From Shewanella psychromarinicola (GTDB taxonomy: Bacteria > Pseudomonadota > Gammaproteobacteria > Enterobacterales > Shewanellaceae), in NCBI RefSeq assembly GCF_003855155.1, contig NZ_CP034073.1, forward strand, positions 2,728,001-2,792,000: 64,000 bases of DNA, read 5' to 3'. Shown here one piece after another: positions 56,589 to 64,000 of this stretch. The translations under genes and the position numbers were made by a program. Position 1 is the stretch's first letter, and each line of letters opens with the position of its first letter. The notes beneath the pieces are model-generated. The model did not search any database. It saw only the letters and a program-made list of their open reading frames with translations, and was not told where the DNA came from.

Positions 56589-56753
56589 CTAGCATCCCAT
56601 TAATGATGTTATTGAGTGCGAATGACTCATACAGCGTTAAGATAATCATTGTTTATGATAAATGTCCAATTTATAAACAGTACTCGACAGATTTTGATTG
56701 AGGCAGTAGGATGAAATTAATTTGCCAGCAAGAGCAATCACGGTGGATAACGC

Positions 56754-57074
56754 ATGGAACAACGAAAAGTATTATTGGCCGGTGGTAATTTATTACAGGC
56801 TCACACATGGAAAGGGCTACTGGAAACCAGCGGAATAGACGTTGATCTTAAAGGTGAAGCTCTCATTGGTGGTGTAGGAGGTTTGCCGATTGAAATGCAG
56901 ACGGTTGAGTTATGGGTAGCAGACAGTCAACTTGTCGCGGCACAAACGCTACTGGATGCACATGATATCGAACAGCCTCAATGGCAATGTGTTCAATGCC
57001 ATGAAATAAACGAAGGAAGTTTTGAATTGTGCTGGCAATGTAGTTCGCAACAAAGTGAAATGCATAACGAATAA
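56754..57074 (+). CDS. DUF2007 protein with zinc ribbon
   Basis: 106 residues. The first 70 are a DUF2007 'putative signal transducing protein' domain (RKVLLAGGNLLQAHTWKGLL, then ALIGGVGGLPIEMQTVELWV). The tail has two CxxC pairs, Cys79/Cys82 and Cys93/Cys96, forming a small zinc ribbon. DUF2007 resembles a PII-like fold; the role is unknown. Single gene on the plus strand, about 118 bp before the rhodanese gene. Confidence 0.82.
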   Translation: MEQRKVLLAGGNLLQAHTWKGLLETSGIDVDLKGEALIGGVGGLPIEMQTVELWVADSQLVAAQTLLDAHDIEQPQWQCVQCHEINEGSFELCWQCSSQQSEMHNE

Positions 57075-57191
57075 GCGCTTGTATAAGATTATTTTTTTCT
57101 TAAACTAGTGAGTAAACCACTTTTAGGTTTATGACGTATGTAGTGCTAATTTGTCGCTAATGAGTGACTTTACTTTACTTAAGGAAACCCT

Positions 57192-57551
57192 ATGCAAGCA
57201 ACCCCAGCATTCGCCAGTTTGGTTGATTCTGTTATGCCTCATGTCACCTTGTTAACCATTGAACAATATCAACAACAAGATCAATGGCTATTAATTGATG
57301 TACGAGAAGATAACGAGTGGCTGCAAGGTCATTTACCCAATGCCAAACACTTGAGCCGCGGCATTATTGAACGCGATATAGAGCATCGTTTTCCGGACAA
57401 AAACACCCCGTTATTGCTTTATTGCGGCGCGGGTCAACGTGCAGCGTTATCGGCCTATAATCTACAACTTATGGGCTATACACAAGTCGCTTCAATGATT
57501 GGTGGGTACCGCGCTTGGATCCAACATCAATTTCCTATTGTTGAAGACTGA
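57192..57551 (+). CDS. Rhodanese-domain sulfurtransferase
   Basis: 119 residues. One rhodanese domain: LLIDVREDNEWLQGHLPNA (about 33-51) and the active-site loop YCGAGQR with Cys78. Cytosolic, no signal peptide. It lies 8 bp before the siroheme synthase gene, so both may serve sulfur assimilation (siroheme is the sulfite reductase cofactor). The ribosome site AAGGAAA precedes its ATG. Confidence 0.88.
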   Translation: MQATPAFASLVDSVMPHVTLLTIEQYQQQDQWLLIDVREDNEWLQGHLPNAKHLSRGIIERDIEHRFPDKNTPLLLYCGAGQRAALSAYNLQLMGYTQVASMIGGYRAWIQHQFPIVED

Positions 57552-57559
57552 GTAGATTA

Positions 57560-58471
57560 ATGCAATATTTCCCATTGTTTGTGGATACTCAAGGTCTACA
57601 GGTTTTAGTCGTTGGCGCTGGTGAGGTCGCCACGCGTAAATTGGATTTACTGTCTCGTACTGATGCTCATATTCATGTAATAGCGCCTGTGATCGCTAAT
57701 GACATTGAAAACTATCATACCCAAGCTCGGATCCAGTTGTCTCGTCGTGAAGTGTGCCGTGATGATATTGCCAACGTCGATATCATTTACCTCGCCACTG
57801 CCGATGAGCAGTTGAATATGGAGTACGCAGAATTAGCGACTGAGCGTGGAATTTGGGTCAATGTAGTCGATAATCCTAAGTTTTGCAGATTTATTACGCC
57901 TTCAATAGTGGATAGAGGCAGGTTAGTCGTTGCCATCAGTACCGCTGGCGCCGCGCCAGTTTTTGCTCGAACTATCCGTTCACGACTCGAAACGATGTTA
58001 CCGTCATCGTTAACGCCTTTATTTGATTTTGTTGCCAGCAAGCGAGAGGAAGTTCAAGATAAATTACTTGCAGGTAAAGATAGACGTTTGTTTTGGGAAC
58101 GATTTTTTACCACTAACCAAGATAAATTTGATACGTTAACCGAGCAGCGTTTCCATAACGCTTTTCAAGATTTTAGCGTTAAAGGTGACATTATTCTATT
58201 AACTGAGGATACGCCAGCACATTTATTGCCTATCGCAGCAATGCCCTTGCTACAGACGTTAGACGTTGTCTTCAGTGATAACCCGCTTGACAGCGAGTTT
58301 AATGAGTTATTAAGGCGTGATGCAAGCAGAGAAACGCTACCATTATTAAGTGATATTACCCATCAATATGAACATGGAAGTCGTATGTTAATAGTGTCTT
58401 CTGTTGCAAAAGTTGCCCAGTTAAGTGCGCATTTCCCCATGGCCAAACATCTACGCCCTGGCGCTATTTAA
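57560..58471 (+). CDS. Siroheme synthase, precorrin-2 dehydrogenase/ferrochelatase (CysG N-terminal type)
   Basis: 303 residues, matching the CysG N-terminal half without the methyltransferase domain. It begins YFPLFVDTQGLQVLVVGAGEVATRK (cut here by its Rossmann glycines GAGEVA), then VNVVDNPKFCRFITPSIVDRG near 112-132 and ISTAGAAPVFARTIR near 138-152. It oxidises precorrin-2 with NAD+ and inserts Fe2+ to make siroheme. The last 90 residues go beyond the usual domain. A separate SUMT gene (cobA type) would be needed elsewhere. Confidence 0.9.
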   Translation: MQYFPLFVDTQGLQVLVVGAGEVATRKLDLLSRTDAHIHVIAPVIANDIENYHTQARIQLSRREVCRDDIANVDIIYLATADEQLNMEYAELATERGIWVNVVDNPKFCRFITPSIVDRGRLVVAISTAGAAPVFARTIRSRLETMLPSSLTPLFDFVASKREEVQDKLLAGKDRRLFWERFFTTNQDKFDTLTEQRFHNAFQDFSVKGDIILLTEDTPAHLLPIAAMPLLQTLDVVFSDNPLDSEFNELLRRDASRETLPLLSDITHQYEHGSRMLIVSSVAKVAQLSAHFPMAKHLRPGAI

Positions 58472-58497
58472 CCCGATAAGTACGATGTCCTATTATG

Positions 58498-58530
58498 CCG
58501 AGTCTACTTTGTAGTAGACTCGGTTTTTTT
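58498..58530 (+). terminator. Terminator after the siroheme synthase gene
   Basis: A perfect 11-bp stem CCGAGTCTACT/AGTAGACTCGG with a TTGT loop and a T7 run. Confidence 0.92.
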
Positions 58531-58549
58531 ATGTTAGTTGGAACCCTTT

Positions 58550-59086
58550 ATGGCCGCTAAAGCTACCGTTTTTAAAGTATTACTGCAGATAGCAGATATG
58601 GATCGTCATTATTATGCCGATCATCAATTTACCTTAGCGCAACATCCCTCTGAAACGGATACCCGTATGATGGTTCGATTATTGGCGTTCGCCTTAAATG
58701 CCTCTGAGTCATTAGTGTTCAGCAAAGGGTTAAGTGTTGATGATGAAGCAGAACTTTGGGATAAAAATCTAACGGGTGAAATCGATCTTTGGGTTGAGTT
58801 TGGCCAAGCTGATGAGAAGTGGCTCAGAAAAGCCTGTGGTCGCTCAAAACAAGTCATTCTTTATACTTACGGTGGCAGAAGTGTACCGATTTGGTGGCAA
58901 CAGAACCAACAAGCGTTTACCCGTTACGATAATTTAGCTGTGATTAATCTTCCTGAAGATGCAGTGAAACAAATGGATGTATTTGTTAATCGAAATATGA
59001 CATTGCAAGTGAGCATTAGTGAGGGACAAATATGGTTGTCGGATGCAAACAATAGCGTATTAATCGAGCCTGAAACCTTAAAATGA
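58550..59086 (+). CDS. yaeQ: YaeQ family protein
   Basis: 178 residues from the ATG at 58550, where MAAKATVFK matches E. coli MALKATIYK; the frame opens four codons earlier at a TTG. Blocks AQHPSETDTRMMVRLLAFA, DLWVEFGQADEKWLRKAC, and IWWQQNQ are shared with YaeQ, as is MTLQVSISEGQIWLSD near the end. The fold is PD-(D/E)XK nuclease-like; the cellular role is not settled. Confidence 0.93.
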   Translation: MAAKATVFKVLLQIADMDRHYYADHQFTLAQHPSETDTRMMVRLLAFALNASESLVFSKGLSVDDEAELWDKNLTGEIDLWVEFGQADEKWLRKACGRSKQVILYTYGGRSVPIWWQQNQQAFTRYDNLAVINLPEDAVKQMDVFVNRNMTLQVSISEGQIWLSDANNSVLIEPETLK

Positions 59087-59304
59087 TCGAGATTGCACCT
59101 AGTGGTCATTATCATATTTACGACCACAAAAAAGTGAATTTAACCTTAATTTAGCAAAAGTTAATTAAATTTAATCAAAAGGGTCTTGTACTAATAAAAA
59201 CACAGGCAGATAATTAATTCATGTAGTGGACATCATGAAAATATATAACCAATTAATATATATGGTTTTTTGTTTCTTGATGGTTGTTGATTAAGGATGT
59301 TATT

Positions 59305-59907
59305 GTGAAGAAGTTAGCCCTATACCCAGTAGAAAAAATTGATGAATTAACCTCTCCTGATGTTCATGAAGATATATCAGTACTATCTTCAGCGCTAAAT
59401 GTGTTCACTGACTTTAAGAAAGTGACTCCGCTGGTTATTGAATCAAATACATCCGCTGTTAACGTTGAACATTTAATGCAGAAATCTCATGTTCGTCTTA
59501 AATTAGTGATCGATAATGCAGATCGATTTATAGGTTTAATCAGTTTTGAGTCTTTACATAATCAAGAGATATTAAAACGTGTTGCAGCCGGGCATCAACG
59601 TGAGCAATTAAGTGTAGCGGATTTTATGATCCCTAAAGAAGACCTTAAAGCGATTGATTATGAAGATTTAAGTTATGCAAGAATTGGCGATGTGATAGAA
59701 ACATTAAAATCTGCAGGACAGCAACATTGTTTAGTATTAGACCGTGTAAACCATGCTATCTGTGGTGTGTTGTCTGCTAATGATATTGCTCGGCGATTAA
59801 AACTTGCTGTCGATGTGAGTACGCCCAATTCATTTGCTTCAATATTTGAAGTTATTTCGAATAGTCAGCAGCCATCAGTGTTGCAATCACCGCAGCCTCA
59901 TGTTTAA
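59305..59907 (+). CDS. CBS-domain protein
   Basis: 200 residues from a GTG at 59305, chosen for the AAGGA seven bases upstream; the open frame starts seven codons earlier at a TTG. It has two CBS-like motifs: ESNTSAVNVEHLMQKSHVRL...GLISFESL (about 46-85) and LSYARIGDVIETLKSAGQQHCLVLD (split here) ...ICGVLSANDIARRL (about 120-172). Stand-alone CBS proteins bind adenosine nucleotides and act as sensors. The partner is unknown. A terminator follows. Confidence 0.82.
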   Translation: MKKLALYPVEKIDELTSPDVHEDISVLSSALNVFTDFKKVTPLVIESNTSAVNVEHLMQKSHVRLKLVIDNADRFIGLISFESLHNQEILKRVAAGHQREQLSVADFMIPKEDLKAIDYEDLSYARIGDVIETLKSAGQQHCLVLDRVNHAICGVLSANDIARRLKLAVDVSTPNSFASIFEVISNSQQPSVLQSPQPHV

Positions 59908-59920
59908 TCTATAAATAATA

Positions 59921-59949
59921 AAAATAGCCACATCACGTGGCTATTTTTG
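59921..59949 (+). terminator. Terminator between the CBS gene and the subtilase (convergent)
   Basis: Stem AAAATAGCCAC/GTGGCTATTTT with a short loop and T residues on both strands. Confidence 0.88.
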
Positions 59950-59965
59950 CGTTCAATTGAATATA

Positions 59966-62413
59966 TTATTGAAAGCTTAAGCTCCAAGTGTCGATATATC
60001 CGCTGTCTTGGTTTGCATTATCAACGGCTTTTAATGTCCATATACCACTTGATTCAACACCTGCCATATTAGCTGTGTAAGTCTGGGTTAGGTTATCGGT
60101 TCCGCCACCTGTGTTGTTATGAATAACAACCGTTTGACCTGTAGGGCTAACTAACTGGATTTTTAAATCGCCGATATAAGTATGAATAATCCCGATAGAC
60201 ACCGATACCGTTCCTGAATCGCCAGTGCGGTTAACATTTATAGGGCTGACTATGCCAGTAGTATTATTATCTGGAATAGTATAATTACCCGTATTAGTGT
60301 AGCTTGCTGGACCTCCAGTGTTACCACCACTCGTATTACCAGCAGTGTAATTAGCGACTAAACTGACACCGCTAAATGCACTGTAACCTTGTACCATCAC
60401 ATAATAAGTACCAGATTGAGGCGTCGCAATTGGGCAAGACTCTGCATTACCACTTTTCCAAGGACGACAGTCATAACTGCTGCTGGTAGGTGATGCGCCA
60501 TACTGCACATACAAGTCAGCATCGCCTGTACCACCACTCATGGTAAAGCTTAAGTCTTTTGCACCTGTTGGCACATCTAACGAGAAATATAGTTCATCAC
60601 TTTTTGCACCAGCTAAACCGGTTTTAACAGCGCCTTTTTCAAGTACACTGTCTCCAGATCCGGTTCCCGGATCGGTTGGACCATTACATGATTCGTCTAG
60701 ATAAGCTTTTGCTGCAACGGCATTAATCATCCCGTAACCTGTTTGGTTATCACGACCCGCAACGTTTAAGTCATCTGCGGTTGCATTGAGTGCAGCACGC
60801 ACTTGGCTAGCGCTACATTCTGGATGATAACTCCACACTAATGTGGCGACACCTGAAACATGCGGCGTTGCCATTGAAGTACCATTATAATATGCATAAT
60901 CTCGGTTCCCTTGGTTGCTCACCGTGGTTGATTGCCCCAACTTGGCTTTAAGAGCAAGCCCTGTTGTCCGATCGATAGAAACTGAAGGCACTGTAATGTC
61001 ACTATTTGCATCAACCAAAAATGGATTTTGTAAGCCAGGTAACGCACTATTACTGTAAACAATGATCCCAGCTGCCCCAGCATCTTTACAGGCTTTGGTT
61101 GAGTTTATTTCTGGATAGCTTGAGCCTTGATTGCCGACTCGCTCGACTAAACAGATTTTGTTACTCATATTACCGCAGTTAACACTAGTACCACTCACGG
61201 TACATTCTGCCAGTGTGGCCGTTGCACTTGCGTTAATAGGTGCAGCAGTGTAACTGCTTCCAGATGGTGTCAGACGGTTATGCGGCACTACGCCATTACT
61301 AAAATACGACTGAGCACCAATGGTGATATCGGCCAAACGTCCTTCACCAACCGTTACGGTTGAAAGAATCGCTTCACCGGGGCCGGATATTTCAACTTGA
61401 TCTGTATATTGTGAAAACGCGGCATGATCCAGATTGCTATCAACCGCTGCCACCGACATCACACCGTCGTAAGATGCTGGATAGCTGTAACTACTGTCTC
61501 CTGCGTTGCCTGCTGCTGCAATTAATAATACCCCATTATTATAATGATTATTCAATGCATTACGCTCAGTAGTAGTTGAACCGCTGCCACCTAAACTCAT
61601 TGTGACTACATTGGCGCCACCTGAATTAACACACGTATCGATAGCGGCCACGAGTGATGATGAGTAACCCCAGCCAGCTTCGTTAAACACTTTTACCACA
61701 TGAATATTGGCATTTTGGTTAGGCATAACCCCGACCACACCTTCGTTATTTGCAATTGCCGCAATAGTACCTGCCACATGGGTTCCATGGGCATTATTGT
61801 TACCTGGTTGATACCAGTTTCCTGTACCTGAGTTATTGGTTCCCGTAACGTTGTTTGCATTTAAATCGTTGTGGCTACGATCGTAGCCAGAGTCGATAAT
61901 ACAAATAGTGCGATTACCTGCTTGGCTGTCACTGAGTACTGTCGCGCCAACAAAGGTTTGTCCCCAAGGTGTTGTTTCTGCAAGTAGTCTACGTGGTGAA
62001 TCCTCTTCAACATATTCAACATCTTGGCGTAAACGCAATGCTTTAATCGAAGGCGAGTCGAGTTTGACCGAATAACTATTGCTACGACCAACGCGTTTCA
62101 TTTCTCGCGCTTTTACGCTGTTCAAGGCGCGAAATTGACTGAAGACTTCATTTGAGCGAGGCTCATAAGACATGCTATTTGTTTCTGATTGCACGTCCAC
62201 ATTTTGTACTGCAGAACTGTCGCTGAATGTTTGTGCTGCGTTGTCATTTCTAAACTTAACAATATAACGTTTTGGTAACGGAGATTGTTGTTCAATTTGT
62301 TGGTTAGTTGCAGAGAGTTGCAAGGGGGTCGGAGCAGCATTGACTTGAGTTGAAATGGCTAACGCGAGTGCTGTCATGCTAAGCACGACAGCTGGGTTTT
62401 TATGCTTTTTCAT
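59966..62413 (-). CDS. Secreted subtilisin-like serine protease
   Basis: 815 residues from the ATG at 62413 (GGAAGA upstream; an ATG four codons earlier overlaps that site). Signal peptide ends near STQVNA (about 26). Inhibitor I9 prodomain (about 45-140) includes PKRYIVKFRN. S8 domain catalytic triad: Asp174 (CIIDSGYD), His209 (NAHGTHVAGT), Ser513 (YNGTSMATPHVSG). A PA domain is inserted at about 395-490. After a Gly/Ser linker come a pre-peptidase C-terminal domain (about 590-690) and a proprotein-convertase P domain (about 705-815). Probably exported by the type II system to digest external protein. Confidence 0.95.
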   Translation of the reverse strand: MKKHKNPAVVLSMTALALAISTQVNAAPTPLQLSATNQQIEQQSPLPKRYIVKFRNDNAAQTFSDSSAVQNVDVQSETNSMSYEPRSNEVFSQFRALNSVKAREMKRVGRSNSYSVKLDSPSIKALRLRQDVEYVEEDSPRRLLAETTPWGQTFVGATVLSDSQAGNRTICIIDSGYDRSHNDLNANNVTGTNNSGTGNWYQPGNNNAHGTHVAGTIAAIANNEGVVGVMPNQNANIHVVKVFNEAGWGYSSSLVAAIDTCVNSGGANVVTMSLGGSGSTTTERNALNNHYNNGVLLIAAAGNAGDSSYSYPASYDGVMSVAAVDSNLDHAAFSQYTDQVEISGPGEAILSTVTVGEGRLADITIGAQSYFSNGVVPHNRLTPSGSSYTAAPINASATATLAECTVSGTSVNCGNMSNKICLVERVGNQGSSYPEINSTKACKDAGAAGIIVYSNSALPGLQNPFLVDANSDITVPSVSIDRTTGLALKAKLGQSTTVSNQGNRDYAYYNGTSMATPHVSGVATLVWSYHPECSASQVRAALNATADDLNVAGRDNQTGYGMINAVAAKAYLDESCNGPTDPGTGSGDSVLEKGAVKTGLAGAKSDELYFSLDVPTGAKDLSFTMSGGTGDADLYVQYGASPTSSSYDCRPWKSGNAESCPIATPQSGTYYVMVQGYSAFSGVSLVANYTAGNTSGGNTGGPASYTNTGNYTIPDNNTTGIVSPINVNRTGDSGTVSVSIGIIHTYIGDLKIQLVSPTGQTVVIHNNTGGGTDNLTQTYTANMAGVESSGIWTLKAVDNANQDSGYIDTWSLSFQ

Positions 62414-62425
62414 ATTATCTTCCAT

Positions 62426-62837
62426 GTTACGAGGGTGACGTAATGTCTTTTATAATTATGTTTTATTGATAAGCTTATTCTGCCTATCTGTATAAAAGGT
62501 AATCACTTTTTCGGTGCATGTAAACAAGATGTTAACTAGTGTCGTTGGTAAACGAGTGGCTTAAACTCTACTATATGAATATTTATTTGTTATATTTGAA
62601 TTAAAAATCATATTGCCGCCCTAAAATAGAACGTTATCTATCTAATTATAATCGAGTTAATGTTATAATCCGCTTAACTTAAAAGTGAATAGATAAAGCT
62701 GTATATGCTAATAAATAATTAACTAATACTAAGTGTAAACAATACTTTGCGGAATGATGAATATGGAACGATACTGATAAAAAGAGTGTATTGATACTAG
62801 GGGGTTAGGCAAGGCAAGCCATTAGGTTATTGAACTT
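62426..62837. other. Upstream region of the subtilase gene
   Basis: 410 bp, very AT-rich, no supportable ORF; presumably the protease promoter. No operator I can name. Confidence 0.5.
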
Positions 62838-62865
62838 AAAACCACAGTAATAGACCTGTGGTTTT
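62838..62865 (-). terminator. Terminator of the rhodanese operon
   Basis: Stem AAAACCACAG/CTGTGGTTTT with an 8-nt loop, about 30 bp past the rhodanese stop on the minus strand. The T run is only four bases. Confidence 0.7.
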
Positions 62866-62895
62866 AGACTTGGTTGATATAGCTGATTGCTAAGA

Positions 62896-63273
62896 TTATC
62901 GTGATGACATCAAAGTGTCGAAACCGCCAGCGTTATAGGTGTTGCTGTAACCTTGTTTTACTAATGATTCCTGTGCAATACCACTACGGCGACCGCTATG
63001 GCAATATAATACAAGGTCAGTATCTTTGGCCAAGTTAAGTTTTGCAAGTTCTGGCACTATTTGATCAAATGGAATGTTAATCGCACCGTCAATATGCCCC
63101 GCAGCAAACTCTTCAACAGTGCGAACATCAATTAACGTGACACCGCGATCTATTTTTTCCCATGCAACGCTAGGCTCTTGCTCTGTTGCCCAAGTTGGCA
63201 TTATTGCTGCCGATAACATGACTAATAGCGCCAATATGATTTTAACAGACAAGAGCATAGATTTTTTAAACAC
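62896..63273 (-). CDS. Exported rhodanese (PspE-like)
   Basis: 125 residues. Signal peptide (KIILALLVMLSAAIMPTWA, cleavage near residue 29), then a single rhodanese domain with LIDVRTVEEFAAGHIDGA (about 47-64) and the active Cys91 in YCHSGRRS. It should act in the periplasm as a sulfurtransferase or sulfide/thiosulfate-linked protein. It follows the DUF2892 gene by 13 bp and the RND gene upstream, forming one operon. Confidence 0.9.
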   Translation of the reverse strand: MFKKSMLLSVKIILALLVMLSAAIMPTWATEQEPSVAWEKIDRGVTLIDVRTVEEFAAGHIDGAINIPFDQIVPELAKLNLAKDTDLVLYCHSGRRSGIAQESLVKQGYSNTYNAGGFDTLMSSR

Positions 63274-63286
63274 AATAATTTCCTTG

Positions 63287-63499
63287 TTATTTATTTAAGG
63301 CTATTTCTGCCGCGGTTTTGATCCCAAATTTTTTCATGACCATTGCCGCAGGACAAAAGCCTGTGAAGGCACTCTGGAATAGATTAGCGCCTACAAACAC
63401 GGTTAGCCAGACAAAATGTGGACTGACGGTTGCGGTTAACACAATGGATAATAAAACCATGAAGCCTGCAAAGGCCATAATACTTCTCTCTACTGACAT
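63287..63499 (-). CDS. DUF2892 inner-membrane protein (YgaP-like)
   Basis: 70 residues. DUF2892 domain with two hydrophobic helices (AFAGFMVLLSIVLTA and FVWLTVFVGANLFQSAFTG) and the family end FCPAAMVMKKFGIK. This is the same module as the membrane tail of E. coli YgaP, where it is fused to a rhodanese domain; here the rhodanese is a separate gene next door. GGAGC precedes its ATG. 45 bp after the RND gene. Confidence 0.9.
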   Translation of the reverse strand: MSVERSIMAFAGFMVLLSIVLTATVSPHFVWLTVFVGANLFQSAFTGFCPAAMVMKKFGIKTAAEIALNK

Positions 63500-63544
63500 A
63501 TCGAGCTCCTTATTGGGCGTTGCCCAGTTAACAACATAATCTTG

Positions 63545-64000
63545 TTACTTAGCTGTGATAACGAGTTTATTTTTCATCACCGAAAAATACAATACGGGGA
63601 TCACCACTAACGTTAAAATGGTTGAGATAAAAATTCCAAAAATTAAACTGATGGCTAAACCGTTAAAAATAGGGTCATCAATAATGAATAATGCGCCAAT
63701 TATTGCTGCTAATGCAGTCAACATAATCGGCTTTGCCCTTACCGCACCTGAGTGGATCACGGCTCGCTCTAAGGGCACTCCCGCAGCCGTTTGTTGATTA
63801 ATGAAATCAACCAATAAAATAGAGTTTCGAACAATAATGCCTGCTAATGCAATCATGCCTATCATTGACGGTGCAGTAAATTGAGCGCCTAACAAAGCGT
63901 GTCCAGGCATAACGCCGATAATGGTTAATGGAATTGGCGCCATGATGATTAACGGCACGATATAAGATTTAAATTGACCCACAACGAGTAAGTAAATCGC
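63545..64000 (-). CDS. RND-family efflux permease, C-terminal end (partial)
   Basis: About 150 residues of the end of an AcrB/HAE-type RND permease; the gene continues beyond the window and the ATG at 63982 is internal. Visible are IIMAPIPLTIIGVMPGH, GMIALAGIIVRNSILLVDFI (the TM11 block), RAKPIMLTALAAIIGALFI and IFGIFISTILTLVVIPVLYF. It is a proton-driven exporter. Its downstream neighbours, DUF2892 and exported rhodanese, hint at a role linked to sulfur compounds. Confidence 0.93.
   Translation of the reverse strand, partial: AIYLLVVGQFKSYIVPLIIMAPIPLTIIGVMPGHALLGAQFTAPSMIGMIALAGIIVRNSILLVDFINQQTAAGVPLERAVIHSGAVRAKPIMLTALAAIIGALFIIDDPIFNGLAISLIFGIFISTILTLVVIPVLYFSVMKNKLVITAK

Noticed and set aside
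61360..61572. Plus-strand frame inside the subtilase
   Set aside because: Shadow of the protease gene without a start signal.

Overview
The window looks like a chromosome segment of a Shewanella-type marine gammaproteobacterium. The evidence is a YajC-SecD-SecF-QueA-Tgt block, a liu leucine-degradation cluster with its MerR regulator, an FNR-type (EtrA) box, GluRS beside tRNA-Glu genes, a menaquinone gene (menA), SstT and CheV. Most of the window is moderately AT-rich. One stretch (about 6.7-13.3 kb) is visibly more GC-rich and looks acquired.

Layout. 1-1288: end of etfB, then etfA (electron transfer flavoprotein). 1688-3547: a lysine riboswitch ahead of an NhaC/LysW-type carrier. 3718-6189: tdk, convergent with a large acyl-CoA dehydrogenase. 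6722-14718 (minus): an Mrp-type multisubunit Na+/H+ antiporter operon (E, F, G, MbhD-like, B, C and three D-like subunits), with a frameshifted universal-stress-protein pseudogene between mrpE and mrpF. 14719-16017: long non-coding stretch with an FNR box and an 88-bp tandem duplication, leading to an intact tandem Usp gene. 17043-25713 (minus): liuR, liuA-B-C-D-E and scoAB, taking isovaleryl-CoA to acetoacetate and then acetoacetyl-CoA, with a PrpE-type acyl-CoA synthetase divergent. 28283-33621: gnd, menA, tesB, a YbaY-like lipoprotein and an MFS carrier. 33624-33988: scars of a C4-dicarboxylate (dctD/dctP) locus.

34420-38507: a tRNA-rich region. On the minus strand, below gltX and behind its own strong promoter, are tRNA-Ala, six identical tRNA-Glu genes, two aberrant 88-nt tRNA-Glu-like copies, and a second tRNA-Ala. 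On the plus strand, divergent from gltX, are six tRNA-Val genes. 38723-45033: an ABC exporter, an Ada-AlkA fusion repair gene with ogt, a DEAD-box helicase and a small phosphatase. 45239-47875: cheV behind a sigma-28 promoter, then sstT. 47951-50354: rluA, a thioredoxin-fold protein, acpH and a small ORF. 50423-55918: queA, tgt, yajC, secD, secF. 55970-59907: small conserved genes, rhodanese plus siroheme synthase, yaeQ and a CBS protein. 59966-62413: a secreted subtilase. 62896-64000: rhodanese, DUF2892 and the end of an RND pump.

Links between genes: the acyl-CoA dehydrogenases (4399, liuA) pass electrons to EtfAB; GluRS charges the tRNA-Glu genes beside it; QueA and Tgt make queuosine and YajC/SecDF drive protein export. 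No wholly new system is proven. The most unusual items are the paired aberrant tRNA-Glu-like elements, the D-like Mrp subunit lacking the expected ion-path residues, and the unexplained small ORF and gaps in the Mrp operon.
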